Positions 21,092 to 32,694 of a stretch of 64,000 bases of DNA are shown one piece after another. The notes under the pieces are model-generated. The model was given only the letters and a program-made list of their open reading frames with translations. It was not told the origin of the DNA and ran no database searches. Source of the stretch: Bos javanicus (lineage: Eukaryota; Chordata; Mammalia; Artiodactyla; Bovidae); contig NC_083881.1 of the NCBI RefSeq assembly GCF_032452875.1, positions 61,325,689-61,389,688 on the forward strand. The letters are read 5' to 3'. How positions within the stretch are numbered: the stretch's first letter is position 1; each line of letters starts with the position of its first letter. Position numbers and translations under genes: made by a program.

Positions 21092-22114
21092 CACTAGGTC
21101 TTTTGAGGCTTAAGAATTAATTTATATAAAGCATTAAAGCCATTGTCTGGCAAATAGTAAGATGCCCAATTAACACTGACCACTAAGTCCATTGAAAAAA
21201 GTCTCTGGAGGCCTTTTGGACACTGGTAGATGACGGTGGCACAGCCTGTCCTAATCGGGACATCAGGCATTCCCTGTCTCTTCCCTTCATCTCAGACGGT
21301 GCTTTTGAGAATCACAGAGCAGCCATTAACTGTGTGAGTCATTGCCTATGAATTTACAGATTAAGCTCACTTATGTGTCTGTGGAGAGCTTATATGTCAG
21401 CTAAGTGGCTCTGCTTCCAGAGTTTGGATGGCTACTAGCTATGGTACTTCACCATAGCTAGTGAAGTCTGGTATTCTCTCAAAAAACTAGTCTAGCTAGG
21501 GTTTATTCATATGGGTCTCTGAAATTTCTAGGAGAATGAAACTATGCAAGGCCTTTTGAGACCTAGACTCAGAACTGGCATGGTATTGCTTCTGTTGCAT
21601 TTGTTAGGTGAAGCAGTTCATAAGGCCAGATTCAAGGGGTGGGGAAATGCCATCTCTCACTGGGAACTATTTCAACGTCATCTTGCAAAAGGATATGTAA
21701 AAAAGGAAGAGAATAAGTGCAGCCGTTTTTGCCGTCTTCTACGGTACCCAATTTGTAGCATTTCTTCTACAGCATTTCTGGCAGGTGGTCATGTAGCTGA
21801 AACACCTTCAAAAACAGGGAGGTCACTGTTTTACCAGGCAACTCAGTTTTGTTGAAGTGCTTTTTTTATGCCTCTGTAGAGACACTGACTTCACAGAATT
21901 TTTTAATCATAGAATTGAAGGTCATCCAGGCAATGACATTTTTGAAGCCAGGTTTCTGTACAGGAAGCCACAGGAAGCCTGCAATTTCCACTGATTTGTC
22001 CCCGTTCTACCTCTTGGAGCAAAACAATATATTATGTATTTATTACTTCTTTGTTTTCAAGAGAGTCTAACTAAGGCCAGCTTGAGCATTACATACCAGG
22101 TGCATGTTCCCATT
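21092..22114. other. About 1 kb intergenic DNA without a recognised gene
   Basis: A 103-codon plus-strand frame (21544-21855) begins inside ordinary AT-rich sequence and shows no domain or homology I know. I treat it as chance. TAGCTATGGTACTTCACCAT followed by AGCTAGTGAAG (21434-21465) forms a small imperfect palindrome. Confidence 0.4.
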
Positions 22115-22215
22115 CATTCATTGTTTTCATTCACTTGTTCTTGCATTTAATATTTATTAAACAGATTCCATGGGCCAGGCACTCATTTTAAGATGAATAA
22201 AGGTATGGTGTCTCA
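22115..22215 (-). mobile_element. L2/MIR-type old fragment
   Basis: TTTAATATTTATTAAACAG and CCATGGGCCAGGCACTC resemble the antisense of the 3' end shared by old mammalian L2/MIR copies. Assignment is tentative. Confidence 0.5.
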
Positions 22216-22224
22216 AAGCAGTCA

Positions 22225-22635
22225 TATTTAATACAAAGTTTCATTTTACCACTTGCCAAGTGTGTGACTTGGGAAATTTTAATTTTCTAGTTTTCAGTTT
22301 CTTCATGTGAAAATTGGGTATATAGTTCCTCATACTTTCAATTTTTAAAATGTTTATTCACTTATTTTGGGATTGCCTGCCCTAGTCTTAGCTGTGATAC
22401 ACATGGTCTTCGTTGTGGCAGGCAAGATCTAGTTCCCTGACTGGGGATGGAACCTGGCTCCTGTGCACTCGGAGTACAGAGTCTTGACCACTGGACAACC
22501 AGGGAAGTCCCTATGAAAAAATTGGATATATAATATCTCTACTTCACAAGGTGGTTGCAATAATTAAATAAAATAAAATGTCTGGTCTTTAAATAGGCCC
22601 TCAGTCAATGATAGCTGTCAGCTATGATTAAGGTT
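22225..22635 (+). mobile_element. MIR SINE, split by a CHR SINE
   Basis: The left part (22225-22334) has CCACTTGCCAAGTGTGTGAC and TTTCAGTTTCTTCATGTGAA. The right part (22525-22635) has CTCTACTTCACAAGGTGG and a 3' region ending near GCTATGATTA. The CHR SINE at 22335-22512 separates them. Confidence 0.72.
22335..22512 (-). mobile_element. CHR-type SINE (short)
   Basis: Reverse complement with TAGTTCCCTGACTGGGGATG, TTGACCACTGGACAACCAG and GGAAGTCC at the right edge. Confidence 0.85.
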
Positions 22636-22749
22636 ATTAAGGGATAATTCCTGTCCTGGATATGTTTCCTGGCATTTCTCCACATCTTGGTAATGCTTCT
22701 TTCTTTAGAATAAGTTACGTTCTACACAGATAATATCGTATGGTATAGC

Positions 22750-22960
22750 ACTTTGAATAAGTGGCCTTTGCATTCAGACATAACTAGGTGTGAATCCTCA
22801 CTTAGCCATATACTAGTCTGTGACTTAAGTTCTCAAAGCCTCAGTTTATAAACCTGCAGACTAAGGGTGATAATAATCTTAGACTTCGTATGAGGAATAT
22901 ATGAGAGAACGTACATACAACCTTTAACATGGTGCCTGACACTTAGTGAGTCCCTCCACT
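22750..22960 (+). mobile_element. MIR SINE
   Basis: CTTTGCATTCAGACATAAC, TGTGAATCCTCACTTAGCC, TAGTCTGTGACTTAAGTTC and GCCTCAGTTTATAAACCTG follow the MIR order, ending ATGGTGCCTGACACTTAGT. Confidence 0.8.
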
Positions 22961-23057
22961 ACCCACTCTCCACCAGATGGAAGCTGTGAACTTTATTTGA
23001 TACATTTTCATGATTTGTAGCATGGTGTCATGAAAAGAATCAGGAGAAAACTTGGCC

Positions 23058-23411
23058 CTGGATTTCCCTGGTGGTACAGTGGATAAGAGTCCACCTGCCA
23101 GTACAGGGGACACAGGTTCAAGCCCTGGTCTGGGAAGATTCCACATGTCTTGGGCAACTAAGCCCATGTGCCACAACCACCGAGCCTGCACTCTAGAGCC
23201 TACGAGCTGGAACTAGTGAGCTCCTGCATTGCAGAAGGCCACAACTGTTGAGGCCTGTGCATCTAGAGCCTGTGCTCTGCAACAAGAGAAGCCACCGAAA
23301 TGAGAAGCCCAGGCACCAATAAAGAGTAGCACTGGTTCACCACACTAGAGAAAACCTGCGTGCAACAGCAAAGACCCAGCATAACCAAGATAAAATAAAT
23401 AAATAAATAAA
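23058..23411 (+). mobile_element. CHR-type tRNA-derived SINE (long)
   Basis: Head CTGGATTTCCCTGGTGGTAC, GGTTCAAGCCCTGG, long body with repeated GAGCC motifs, GCAACAGCAAAGACCCAGC, and a (AAAT)n tail. Confidence 0.93.
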
Positions 23412-23559
23412 ACACCTCAGTCAGGCCACTGTAGCTCTTGGGGGTCTTTGCCTCAAAGTATAAGGGAGGGGATGGATTCTGTGGTCCCCAGGATAGCTCA
23501 CAGCTCCATAGCTTATTCCTCCAGGTTCTCTTCCTCCTTTGATCAGAAATAGAGTTACG

Positions 23560-23839
23560 TTCGGAGAAGGCAATGGCACCCCACTCCAGTACTTTTGCCT
23601 AGAAAATCCCATGGACGGAGGAGCCTGGTAGGCTGCAGTCCATGGGGTCGAGAAGAGTCGGACACGACTGAGCGACTTCACTTTCACTTTTCACTTTCAT
23701 GCATTGGAGAAGGAAATGGCAACCCACTCCAGTGTTCTTGCCTGGAGAATCCCAGGGACAGGGGAGCCTGGTGGGCTGCCGTCTATGGGTTGTACAGAGT
23801 CGGACACGACTGAATCGAGTTAGCAGCAGTAGCAGCAGC
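23560..23839 (+). mobile_element. Bov-A2 SINE dimer
   Basis: Complete dimer with an AGCAGCAGTAGCAGCAGC tail. AGAGTTACG (23551-23559) and AGAGTTATG (23840-23848) are the target-site duplication with one change. Confidence 0.95.
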
Positions 23840-23848
23840 AGAGTTATG

Positions 23849-24710
23849 CTGGGATGAGTGTAAGAGTGCAAGAAAATGGAGACTCAAAGCCTTTCCAAGA
23901 TTAAAAATCTCATATTGTGAGTCTCAGCTCCCCACAAATGTGCCAGGCCACCCTGTTGTTTATAATCAAGTATTGTGGTCCAGAGAGCCAAAGTCAGAGA
24001 GAAACTGCCCTCCTTCATCCAGGCCTCATGCCAGAAGTTTCACACTGTGCTGTTCTGAATACTGGGCATCACAGCAGCTGTGACTGAGGGGATGGCCACA
24101 AGATAGAGTCTGTTTGCAAAGTTGTAACAGCACTGTCAGACGTTACAGGTAAATGCTTAACAAACTTTCTTACATTTTCCTTTCTGTGTCCTCCAAAGGT
24201 AGGAAAACAACTGTTTGCCCTCCATCTGCATTTGCTCATGTGCTTTCTTCTGATTTTCTTCAAGCGACAGCCTCATATACATAACCACTGTGAAAATAAC
24301 TTAAAACCGAAAGACAACACCAACTGATGACCTGCAGCTAATCTCCCATCACTGGCTCAAATATTGTTCAGAGTTAGAAAGAAGGTAGTGAATTATTGAC
24401 TTCTATGTTCTAGCGCCTCAGAATACTTAAAAACAAAAACTGATCTTAGTCTTGGCAAATGAGAGCTGCCATTAAGGACCATCCTCCCAGATATGAGGAC
24501 TAGATCTAATATGAGAAGGAAAGGGTGGCAGAATCGCAGGCCTTGTGATCTTTTTTTTTAACCTTAATGTAAAGAGCTCCCACTAGTGTTAATATCAGAT
24601 CCACAGGAAAAATTCAGAGCAATACACGACTTTGACTGACTTAAGTGCCTGTCGTGAGGGAGTACTAACCGTAGCCCACTTTGGCCGCATGCCGCTTCAT
24701 CTGGTTACTG
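23849..24710. other. Single-copy intergenic DNA
   Basis: I see no gene and no repeat I can name. Confidence 0.45.
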
Positions 24711-24987
24711 CTCTGCTGCTGCTGCTAAGTCACTTCAGTCGTGTCTGACTCTTCGAGACCCCATGGACTGCAGCCCACCAGGCTCCGCCATCCCCGGGAT
24801 TCTCCAGGCAAGAACACTGGACTGGGTTGCCATTTCCTTCTCTAATGCGTGAAAATGAAAAGTGAAAGTGAAGTCTCTCAGTCGTGTCTGACTCTTCATG
24901 ACCCCATGGACTGCAGCCTACGAGGCTCCTCCGTCCATGGGATTTTCGAGGCAAGAGTACTGAAGTGGGGTGCCATCGCCTTCTCCG
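24711..24987 (-). mobile_element. Bov-A2 SINE dimer
   Basis: Reverse complement, beginning with the CTGCTGCTGCTGCTAAGTC tail side, linker GAAAAGTGAAAGTGAAGTC, ending GCCATCGCCTTCTCC. Confidence 0.95.
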
Positions 24988-25683
24988 TATTGCTGTTACA
25001 TTCCATTTAAGGCTCAACGTTCCTTTTATGTTTACTGTTTCTTCAGAAGCCTCCCTTGTAAGTCATCTAAGAAATGCACCATATTTCACAATGTAGTTGA
25101 ACAATAAAAAATATATTTATGTATATTTTTCTCTGATAAGAGAAATATTTCACTCCCAGATGTGTCTCATTAACACTGTTTCTGATTTGAACCAAGATAA
25201 GATGCTCCTTCAACACTCTTGGCAAGATGGTTATGTCTTGTGAAATTCTGGTCATTTTCAATTGAAATGTCTCTAAGCAGCTGACAATATATAAGCCATA
25301 TCAATGTTACTTGTGTAAAAAAAGAGAAAAGTATCTAGATGCTAGTCTGCTTGTCCAAACCACCAAAAGAGCAGAAGAGATTGTGGGAGAGAGAGCTAGT
25401 TCTGGCCCCAAATAATATATTTTATAATAAATTAGGTGTTGCATTAGAACTATCATAAAACATTTATAAATATTTACAAGTCTTTCCTGTCTTTAAGACT
25501 ATGATAAGGAAAAAGTTAAACATGCAGTATAATAATGTTATGATTAAAGCCTCACAGCATGTCATAGTGATGTCAGAGAAATCACTCTGGGAGCAAAAAA
25601 ATAAAAAGTGAGAAAACTTCTATCACTGTGTCAAATCCAACAAACATTATTTTGGCATAATTGCAAACTTTTATAGAGTACAA
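24988..25683. other. Single-copy intergenic DNA
   Basis: AT-rich, no recognised feature. Confidence 0.45.
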
Positions 25684-25877
25684 TGAGCTTCCCTGGTAGC
25701 TCAGCTGGTAAACAATCTACCTGCAATGAGGGAGACCTGGGTTCAATCCCTGGGTTTGAAAGATCTCCTGGAGAGGGAAAGGCTATGCTCTCCAGTATTC
25801 TGGCCTGGAAAATTCTATGGACTGTATAGGCTATGGGGCCACAAAGAGTCAGACACGACTGAGTGACTTTCACAGTG
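25684..25877 (+). mobile_element. Bov-tA SINE
   Basis: Head GCTTCCCTGGTAGCTCAGC, GGTTCAATCCCTGGG, body with CTCTCCAGTATTCTGGCC, end GACTGAGTGACTTTCACA. Confidence 0.94.
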
Positions 25878-25978
25878 TATGATAATTAAGTCAGTTTGCC
25901 ATAACAGTATGATCATTGTCAATCAAATTAAAAAACAAACCAAAAAACCCAGCAGTCTATATATACTAGAAGAAGGAT

Positions 25979-26174
25979 GTGAAAGTGAAAGTTACTCAGT
26001 CGTGTTTGACTCTTTGCGACCCAATGGACTATACAATCCATGAAATTCTCCAGGCCAGAATACTGGAGTGGGTAGCCTTTCCCTTCTCTAGGGGATCTTT
26101 CCGACCCAGGAATCGAACTGGGGTCTCCTGTATTACAGGCAGATTCTTTACCAACTGAGCTATAAGGGAAGACC
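25979..26174 (-). mobile_element. Bov-tA SINE
   Basis: Reverse complement with the GTGAAAGTGAAAGTTACTCAG tail side and the tRNA head near 26101-26165. A perfect 11-bp target-site duplication AGAAGAAGGAT lies at 25968-25978 and 26175-26185. Confidence 0.96.
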
Positions 26175-26420
26175 AGAAGAAGGATAGAAAGACTAAAATC
26201 TCTTGCTGGACAAAAAGATCAATAGAAAAGAAGGGAAAATGTTCAGCAAGCATATTAATAGAATTATAGCTCTAAGAAACATTGGGAGATGAATTAGACT
26301 ACCATTCCTCTAAAGGCTTCCTGTATCTTACCCTCTCCCTCCCAATAAAAATTTTATAATATTTATTTTAGACGGGATAAGTATAACAAACATTTATTTG
26401 ATAATTTCCATGAGTCAGGC

Positions 26421-26543
26421 TAGAGAAGGAAATGGCAACCCACTCCAGTATTCTTGCCTGGAAAATTTCACGGACAGAGGAGCCTGGCAGCTTACAGTCC
26501 ATGGGGTAGCAAAGAGTCAGACACGACTAAGCCACTTACACAC
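26421..26543 (+). mobile_element. Bov-A SINE monomer
   Basis: Bov-A body from AGAGAAGGAAATGGC to the ACACTT end. A perfect 15-bp target-site duplication TTCCATGAGTCAGGC lies at 26406-26420 and 26544-26558. Confidence 0.96.
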
Positions 26544-26589
26544 TTCCATGAGTCAGGCATTGGTTGAATGGTTGCATTGTCTTGTTTGG

Positions 26590-26760
26590 TTCTGCTCATA
26601 ACTCTATAATCCGAGGAGGTAGGTTACCATTGCCATTTTTATAGATGGTTTCTAGAGATTGGTTAACCTGACCAGCGTTACCCACTCATAAGTAGATACC
26701 AGATGGAATCCAGGTCTCTCGACCTTTGACCCTCTACCAGTCATTCCCCTGTTTGCTCTC
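26590..26760 (-). mobile_element. MIR-type SINE remnant
   Basis: ATAACTCTATAATCCGAGG, the TTTTTATAGATGG region, and the later GAATCCAGGTCTCTCGACC resemble antisense MIR. It is diverged. Confidence 0.6.
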
Positions 26761-26904
26761 AGCTCCAATCTAGCCCTTCCGTGATCTGCTCTGCAATGCA
26801 GGATGCCAAATCTGTACTGTGCAATACAGAAACCACGAGCCACATGTGACTCTCCAAGTTATGCTAATTTAAAGTGAAACAAAATTTGGAATTCCATTCC
26901 TTGG

Positions 26905-27500
26905 TCATAGCAGCCAGTATAAAATGAAATACTACTCAGTCATAAAGAATGTCACAAAAGACTGAATACTACTCAGCCACAAAAGAATGAAATAATGCCA
27001 TTTGAAGCAATGTGGATGAACCTAGAGTTCACCTAAGTGAACTGAGTCAGAGAAAAACAAATACATGCTATCACATTGCAGAGTCTGAAATATAACCCAA
27101 ATGAATTTATTTACGAACAGAAACAAACTCACAGACTTAGAAAACAAACTTAAAATTATCAAAGAGGAAAGGGGGTGAAAGTGAAAGTGAAAAAGAAAGT
27201 CCTTCAGTCGGGTCCGACTCTTTGCGGCCCCATGAACTATACAGTCCATGGAATTCTCCAGGTCAGAATCCTGGAAAAGGGTGGGGAGAGATACATTAGA
27301 AGTTTGGGATTAGCATATAAAATAAAGTCCTACTGTTTAGCACAGGGAACTATATTCAGTATCCTGTAATAAACTATAATGGAAAAGAGTATGAAAAAGG
27401 ATGTGTATATATATGTATAACTGAATCACTTTGCTGCTCAACAGAAACCAACACAACATTGTAAACCAGCTCTACTTCAATAAAACAACAACAACAAACA
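26905..27500 (+). mobile_element. L1 LINE 3' end, interrupted
   Basis: Two partly overlapping ACTACTCAG(C/T)CA segments (about 26931 and 26968) start it. It continues through CCATTTGAAGCAATGTGG and the 3' UTR, ending CTTCAATAAAACAACAAC. A minus-strand Bov-A at 27176-27283 interrupts it. Confidence 0.9.
27176..27283 (-). mobile_element. Bov-A/Bov-tA SINE fragment in L1
   Basis: GTGAAAGTGAAAGTGAAAAAG, TCAGTCGGGTCCGACTC and GAATTCTCCAGGTCAGAAT mark a truncated antisense SINE. L1 resumes at TGGGGAGAGATACATTAG. Confidence 0.9.
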
Positions 27501-27780
27501 AAGTGAACCTCAGCACTGACCGTGAGGAATGACTGATGGGCCTGGTCACATCACTTCTTTCTTTTTCTCTACCCTTGCAGGTGGTAGCAGATCCCGGCAG
27601 TTACTAATCTCTGTTACCTCACTGTCCCTGCTTTGCTCCTCTAACCCTTCCAATACTTTGTGACTCTTCCTTTTATTAAATTCCCTGTATGAAATACCAA
27701 GAATGTTTCTGACTAGATTTTGATTCTAAGTTCTTAACTTAAGCTATGGTAGAAAGGAAATGAGGAGAGAGAATGATTAG
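27501..27780. other. Single-copy stretch
   Basis: About 280 bases with no recognised feature. Confidence 0.4.
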
Positions 27781-27996
27781 TGCATTTCCCAGATGGCACT
27801 AGTGTTAAAGAACCCATCTGCCAATGCAGGAGACATAAGAGACACAGGTTTGATTCCTGAGTCAGGAAGCTCCCCTGGAGGAGGGCATAACAACTCACTC
27901 CAGTATTCTTTCCTGGAGAATCTCATAGACAGAGGAGCCTGAAGGGCTACAGTCCATAGGGTCACACAGACACGACTGAAGCAACTTAGCACACGA
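27781..27996 (+). mobile_element. Bov-tA SINE
   Basis: Head GCATTTCCCAGATGGCAC, CCAATGCAGGAGACATAAG, diverged Bov-A body, end GACTGAAGCAACTTAGCACA. Confidence 0.92.
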
Positions 27997-28154
27997 GCAC
28001 ATAGAATGATTACTATCTAGACTAAAACTAGAGTGATTACTAACTAAAGTGAGTGCTTACACTATGAAAAATAATTTGTCTGAGAAGGGAAGATTTAGTT
28101 TTTTTCCCTATGATAAGTGTCATTACTTACATTATTTTAAAACATTTAAAACTT

Positions 28155-28374
28155 TAGTTGACTCATTGGAAAAGACTCTGTTGCTGGGAGGGATTGGGGG
28201 CAGGAGGAGAAGGGGACGACAGAGGATGAGATGGCTGGATGGCATCACCGACTCGATGGAGGTGAGTCTGAGTGAACTCTGGGAGTTGGTGATGGACACG
28301 GAGGCCTGGTGTGCTGCGATTCATGGGGTCGCAAAGTGTCGGACATGACTGAGCGACTGAACTGAACTGAACTG
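28155..28374 (+). mobile_element. BovB LINE 3' end, short
   Basis: From GTTGACTCATTGGAAAAGAC, equivalent to 31916 of the long copy, to a CTGAACTGAACTGAACTGA tail. It is 5'-truncated to about 220 bp and lies about 270 bp upstream of the long BovB. Confidence 0.94.
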
Positions 28375-28639
28375 AAAGTTTATAGACCTGCCCTTGAACT
28401 TAACTGTTACCTTCAACATATTTACCAAAAACTAAAACCAGATTCTTAGGAATGGTAAAACAACTAATTAGGCTAATTCTGTGATGAATCAGTTAATCTT
28501 AGCCCCAAGAACAACAACATCCACAACTTACACCTACTGCAGTTAATATATTCAAAGTTAATACTACTCCCTAGTGATCGAATGGGCTGGGGGTACAGAA
28601 GGTGTGAAGTCCTAAAATGTTTCCCTATTATATATAAGT

Positions 28640-31600
28640 CCCTACCGCAGGACCAAGGCCAGGGGCGGTGGCCAGGAGGACCAACCCCATGTCCAAGGAG
28701 CCATGGCTGCGTGGGCGCAGGAGGGCCTAGAGGAGCTGTCTCACATTGAAGGCCAGGAAGGGCGGCGGTGAGGAGATACCTCTCGTCCAAGGTAAGGAGC
28801 ATTGGCTGCGCTTTGCTGGAGCAGCCGTGAAGAGATACCCCACGCCCAAGGTAAGAGAAACCCAAGTAGGACGGTAGGTGTTACAAGAGGGCATCAGAGG
28901 GCAAACACACTGAAACCATACTCACAGAAAACTAGTCAATCTAATCACACTAGGACCACAGCCTTGTCTAACTCAATGAAACTAAGCCATGCCTGTGGGG
29001 CAACCCAAGATGGGCAGGTCATGGTGGAGAGATCTGACAGAATGTGGTCCACTGGAGAAGGCAATGGCAAACCACTTCAGTATTCTCGCCTTGAGAACCC
29101 CATGAACAGTATGAAAAGGCAAAATGATAGGATACTGAAAGAGAAACTCCCCAGGTCAGTAGGTGCCCAATATGCTACTGGAAATCAGTGGAGAAATAAC
29201 TCCAGAAAGAATGAAGGGATGGAGCCAAAGCAAAAACAATACCCAGCTGTGGATGTGACTGGTGATAGAAGCAAGGTCCGATGCTGTAAAGAGCAATATT
29301 GCCTAGGAACCTGGAATGTCAGGTCCTTGAATCAAGGCAAATTGGAAGTGGTCAAACAAGAGATGGCAAGAGTGAATGTTGACATTCTAGGAATCAGCGA
29401 ACTGCAATGGACTGGAATGGGTGAATTTAACTCAGATGACCATTATATCTACTACTGCAGGCAGGAATCCCTCAGGAGAAATGGAGTGGCCATCATGGTC
29501 AACAAAAGAGTCCGAAATGCAGTACTTGGATGCAATCTCAAAAACGACAGCATGATCTCTGTTCGTTTCCAAGGCAAACCATTCAATATCACAGTAATCC
29601 AAGTCTATGCCCCAAGCAGTAACGCTGAAGAAGCTGAAGTTGAACGGTTCTATGAAGACCTACAAGACCTTTTAGAACTAACACCCCCAAAAGATATCCT
29701 TTTCATTATAGGGGACTGGAATTCAAAAGTAGGAAGTCAACAAACACCTGGAGTAACAGGCAAATTTGGCCTTGGAATGCGGAATGAAGCAGGGCAAAGA
29801 CTAATAGAGTTTTGCCAAGAAAATGCACTGGTCATAACAAACACCCTCTTCCAACAACACAAGAGAAGACTCTATACATGGACATAACCAGATGGTCAAC
29901 ACCGAAATCAGATTGATTATATTCTTTGCAGCCAAAGACGGAGAAGCTCTATACAGTCAGCAAAAACAAGACCAGGAGCTGACTGTGGCTCAGACCATGA
30001 ACTCCTTATTGCCAAATTCAGACTGAAATTGAAGAAAGTAGGGAAAACCACTAGACCACTCAGGTATGACCTAAATCAAATCCCTTATGATTATACAGTG
30101 GAAGTGAGAAATAGATTTAAGGGCCTAGATCTGATAGATAGAGTGCCTGATGAACTATGGAATGAGGTTGGTGACATTGTACAGGAGACAGGGATTAAGA
30201 CCATTCCCATGGAAAAGAAATGCAAAAAAGCAAAATGGCTGTCTGGGGAGGCCTTACAAATAGCTGTGAAAAGAAGAGAAGTGAAAAGCAGAGGAGAAAA
30301 GGAAAGATATAAGCATCTGAATGCAGAGTTCCAAAGAATAGCAAGAAGAGATAAGAAAGCCTTCTTCAGCGATCAATGCAAAGAAATAGAGAAAAACAAC
30401 AGAATGGGAAAGACTAGAGATGTCTTCAAGAAAATCAGAGATACCAAAGGAACATTTCATGCAAAGATGGGCTCGATAAAGGACAGAAATGGTATGGACC
30501 TAACAGAAGCAGAAGATATTAAGAAGAGGTGGCAAGAATACACAGAAGAACTGTACAAAAAGATCTTCACGACCCAGATAATCACAATGGTGTGATCACT
30601 GACCTAGAGCCAGACATCCTGGAATGTGAAGTCAAGTGGGCCTTAGAAAGCATCACTACGAACAAAGCTAGTGGAGGTGATGGAATTCCAGTTGAACTAT
30701 TCCAAATCCTGAAAGATGATCCTGTGAAAATGCTGCACTCAATATGCCAGCAAATTTGGAAAACTCAGCAGTGGCCACAGGACTGGAAAAGGTCCGTTTT
30801 CATTCCAATCCCAAAGAAAGGCAATTCCAAAGAATGCTCAAACTACCACACAATTGCACTCATCTCACACGCTAGTAAAGTAATGCTCAAAATTCTCCAA
30901 GCCAGGCTTCAGTAATATGTGAACCATGAACTTCCTGATGTTCAACTGGTTTTAGAAAAGGCAGAGGAACCAGAGATCAAATTGCCAGCATGCGCTGGAT
31001 CATAGAAAAAGCAAGAGAGTTCCAGAAAAACATCTATTTCTGCTTTATTGACTATGCCAAAGCCTTTGACTGTGTGGATCACAATAAACTGTGGAAAATT
31101 CTGAAAGAGATGGGAATACCAGACCACCTGACCTGCCTTCTGAGAAATCTGTATGCAGGTCAGGAAGCAACAGTTAGAACTGGACATAGAACAACAGACT
31201 GGTTCCAAATAGGAAAAGGAGTTCGTCAAGGCTCTATATTGTCACCCTGTTTATTTAACTTATATGCAGAGTACATCATGAGAAACACTGGACTGGAAGA
31301 AACACAAGCTGGAATCAAGATTGCCGGGAGAAATATCAATAACCTCAGATATGCAGATGACACCACCCTTATGGCAGAAAGTGAAGAGGAACTCAAAAGC
31401 CTCTTGATGAAAGTGAAAGTGGAGAGTGAAAAAGTTGGCTTAAAGCTCAACATTCAGAAAACGAAGATCATGGCATGCAGTCCCACCACTTCATGGGAAA
31501 TAGATGGGGAAACAGTGGAAACAGTGTCAGACTTTATTTTTCTGGGCTCCAAAATCACTGCAGATGGTGACTGCAGCCATGAAATTAAAAGACGCTTACT

Positions 31601-32141
31601 CCTTGGAAGGAAAGTTATGACCAACCTAGATAGCATATTCAAAAGCAGAGACATTACTTTGCCAACAAAGGTCCGTCTAGTCAAGGCTATGGTTTTTCCT
31701 GTGGTCATGTATGGATGTGAGAGTTGGACTGTGAAGAAGGCTGAGCACCAAAGAATTGATGCTTTTGAACTGTGGTGTTGGAGAAGACTCTTGAGAGCCC
31801 CTTGGACTGCAAGGAGATCCAACCTGTCCATTCTAAAGGAGATCAGCCCTGGGATATCTTTGGAAGGAATGATGCTAAAGCTGAAACTCCAGTACTTTGG
31901 CCACCTCATGCGAAGAGTTGACTCATTGGAAAATACTCTGATGCTGAGAGGGATTGGGGGCAGGAGGAGAAGGGGACAACAGAGGATGAGATGGCTGGAT
32001 GGCATCGCTGACTTGATGGACATGAGTCTCAGTGAACTCCGGGAGTTGGTGATGGACAGGGAGGCCTGGCGTGCTGCGATTCATGGGGTTGCAAAGAGTC
32101 GGACAAGACTGAGCGACTGATCTGATCTAATCTGATCTGAT
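28640..32141 (+). mobile_element. Nearly full-length BovB (RTE-clade) LINE
   Basis: A 3.5-kb non-LTR retrotransposon. Its GC-rich 5' region (28640-28870) contains repeated CCAAGGTAAG modules near 28791 and 28847. One long frame encoding an apurinic-like endonuclease and a reverse transcriptase follows. The 3' end is a short region ending TGATCTGATCTAATCTGATC with no poly(A), typical of BovB. All shorter BovB pieces in the window are 3' fragments of this type, except 53550-53662, which matches its 5' part. A clear target-site duplication is not visible because a Bov-tA inserted exactly at its tail. Confidence 0.96.
28802..32120 (+). pseudogene. BovB endonuclease-reverse transcriptase ORF, broken by four lesions
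   Basis: The product would nick DNA and prime reverse transcription of BovB RNA and related SINEs. Endonuclease motifs are GTWNVRSL (29306 on), SELQWTG (catalytic Glu at 29399), GDWN (29711-29722) and SDHE (29990 on). RT motifs are FIDYAKAFD (31044-31070), GVRQG (31218 on) and YADD (31350-31361); [10 protein letters not shown] (31717-31746) and HGVAKSRTR mark the C-terminal part. Four lesions break the frame. TAA at 29885-29887 replaces a Ser codon in YTWTSPDG. One A is missing from the run at 30557-30561. TAG-like loss occurs as TAA at 30913-30915. One G is missing near 30945. Between lesions the frame is well preserved, so the copy is fairly young but inactive as a single polypeptide. The true start codon is uncertain; 28802 is simply the first open start. 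Confidence 0.93.
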
Positions 32142-32148
32142 TATTATT

Positions 32149-32353
32149 GGGCTTCCCGAAGTAACTCAAACAGTAAAGAATCTGCCTGCAATGCGTGAGA
32201 TCTGGGGTGGATCACTGGGTTGGGAAGATCCCCTGGAGAAGGGAATGGCAACCCACTCCAGTATTCTTGCCTGGAGAATCCCATGGACAGAGGATCCTGA
32301 TAAGCTACAGTCCATGGGGTCACAAAAAGTCGGACACGATGAGCGACTAACAC
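32149..32353 (+). mobile_element. Bov-tA SINE at the BovB tail
   Basis: Head GGCTTCCCGAAGTAACTC, Bov-A body, end GAGCGACTAACAC. TTATTATT occurs at 32141-32148 and 32354-32361, a target-site duplication placing this insertion right at the end of the BovB. Confidence 0.94.
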
Positions 32354-32361
32354 TTATTATT

Positions 32362-32694
32362 TGCTCAAGAGAACCTTTACACAAAGGGAAGACATTTGAT
32401 CATCAACTGCCTATTTACCCATGCTCCTCCCACCAACGCCTGTTAAGGGATGAAAAAATGAGAAGGGAGCCCAAGGCTCCCAAAATTATTATTCCAAAAT
32501 AATAGATTAAGGAGCTCTGAAGACCCTTTCCCAAGGGAAGCAACAATATCACTGGTAGTTCAAAGCAATAACCCGATTGTTAATATACCCTGTACTTGCT
32601 AATTTTTAAATAATATGGACAATAGTCAAAAGAGAATACCAAAAGAAAAAAAAATCAAGTACAAAATTGTATATATAGAATGATTTCAGTCGTA
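32362..32694. other. Single-copy stretch
   Basis: No recognised feature. An A-rich tract lies at 32642-32654. Confidence 0.45.

Noticed and set aside
21544..21855. 103-codon frame with a hydrophobic N-terminus resembling a signal peptide.
   Set aside because: It has no homologue I recognise, no splice context and no codon pattern. Hydrophobic stretches arise by chance in AT-rich DNA.
25684..25770. tRNA-like sequence with A- and B-box-like blocks, repeated at many places.
   Set aside because: These are the tRNA-derived heads of Bov-tA and CHR SINEs, not tRNA genes.
31454..32023. 189-codon minus-strand frame, and similar frames opposite other BovB copies (15405-15920, 5135-5497).
   Set aside because: The same shadow frame recurs opposite every BovB C-terminus, a by-product of its codon composition.
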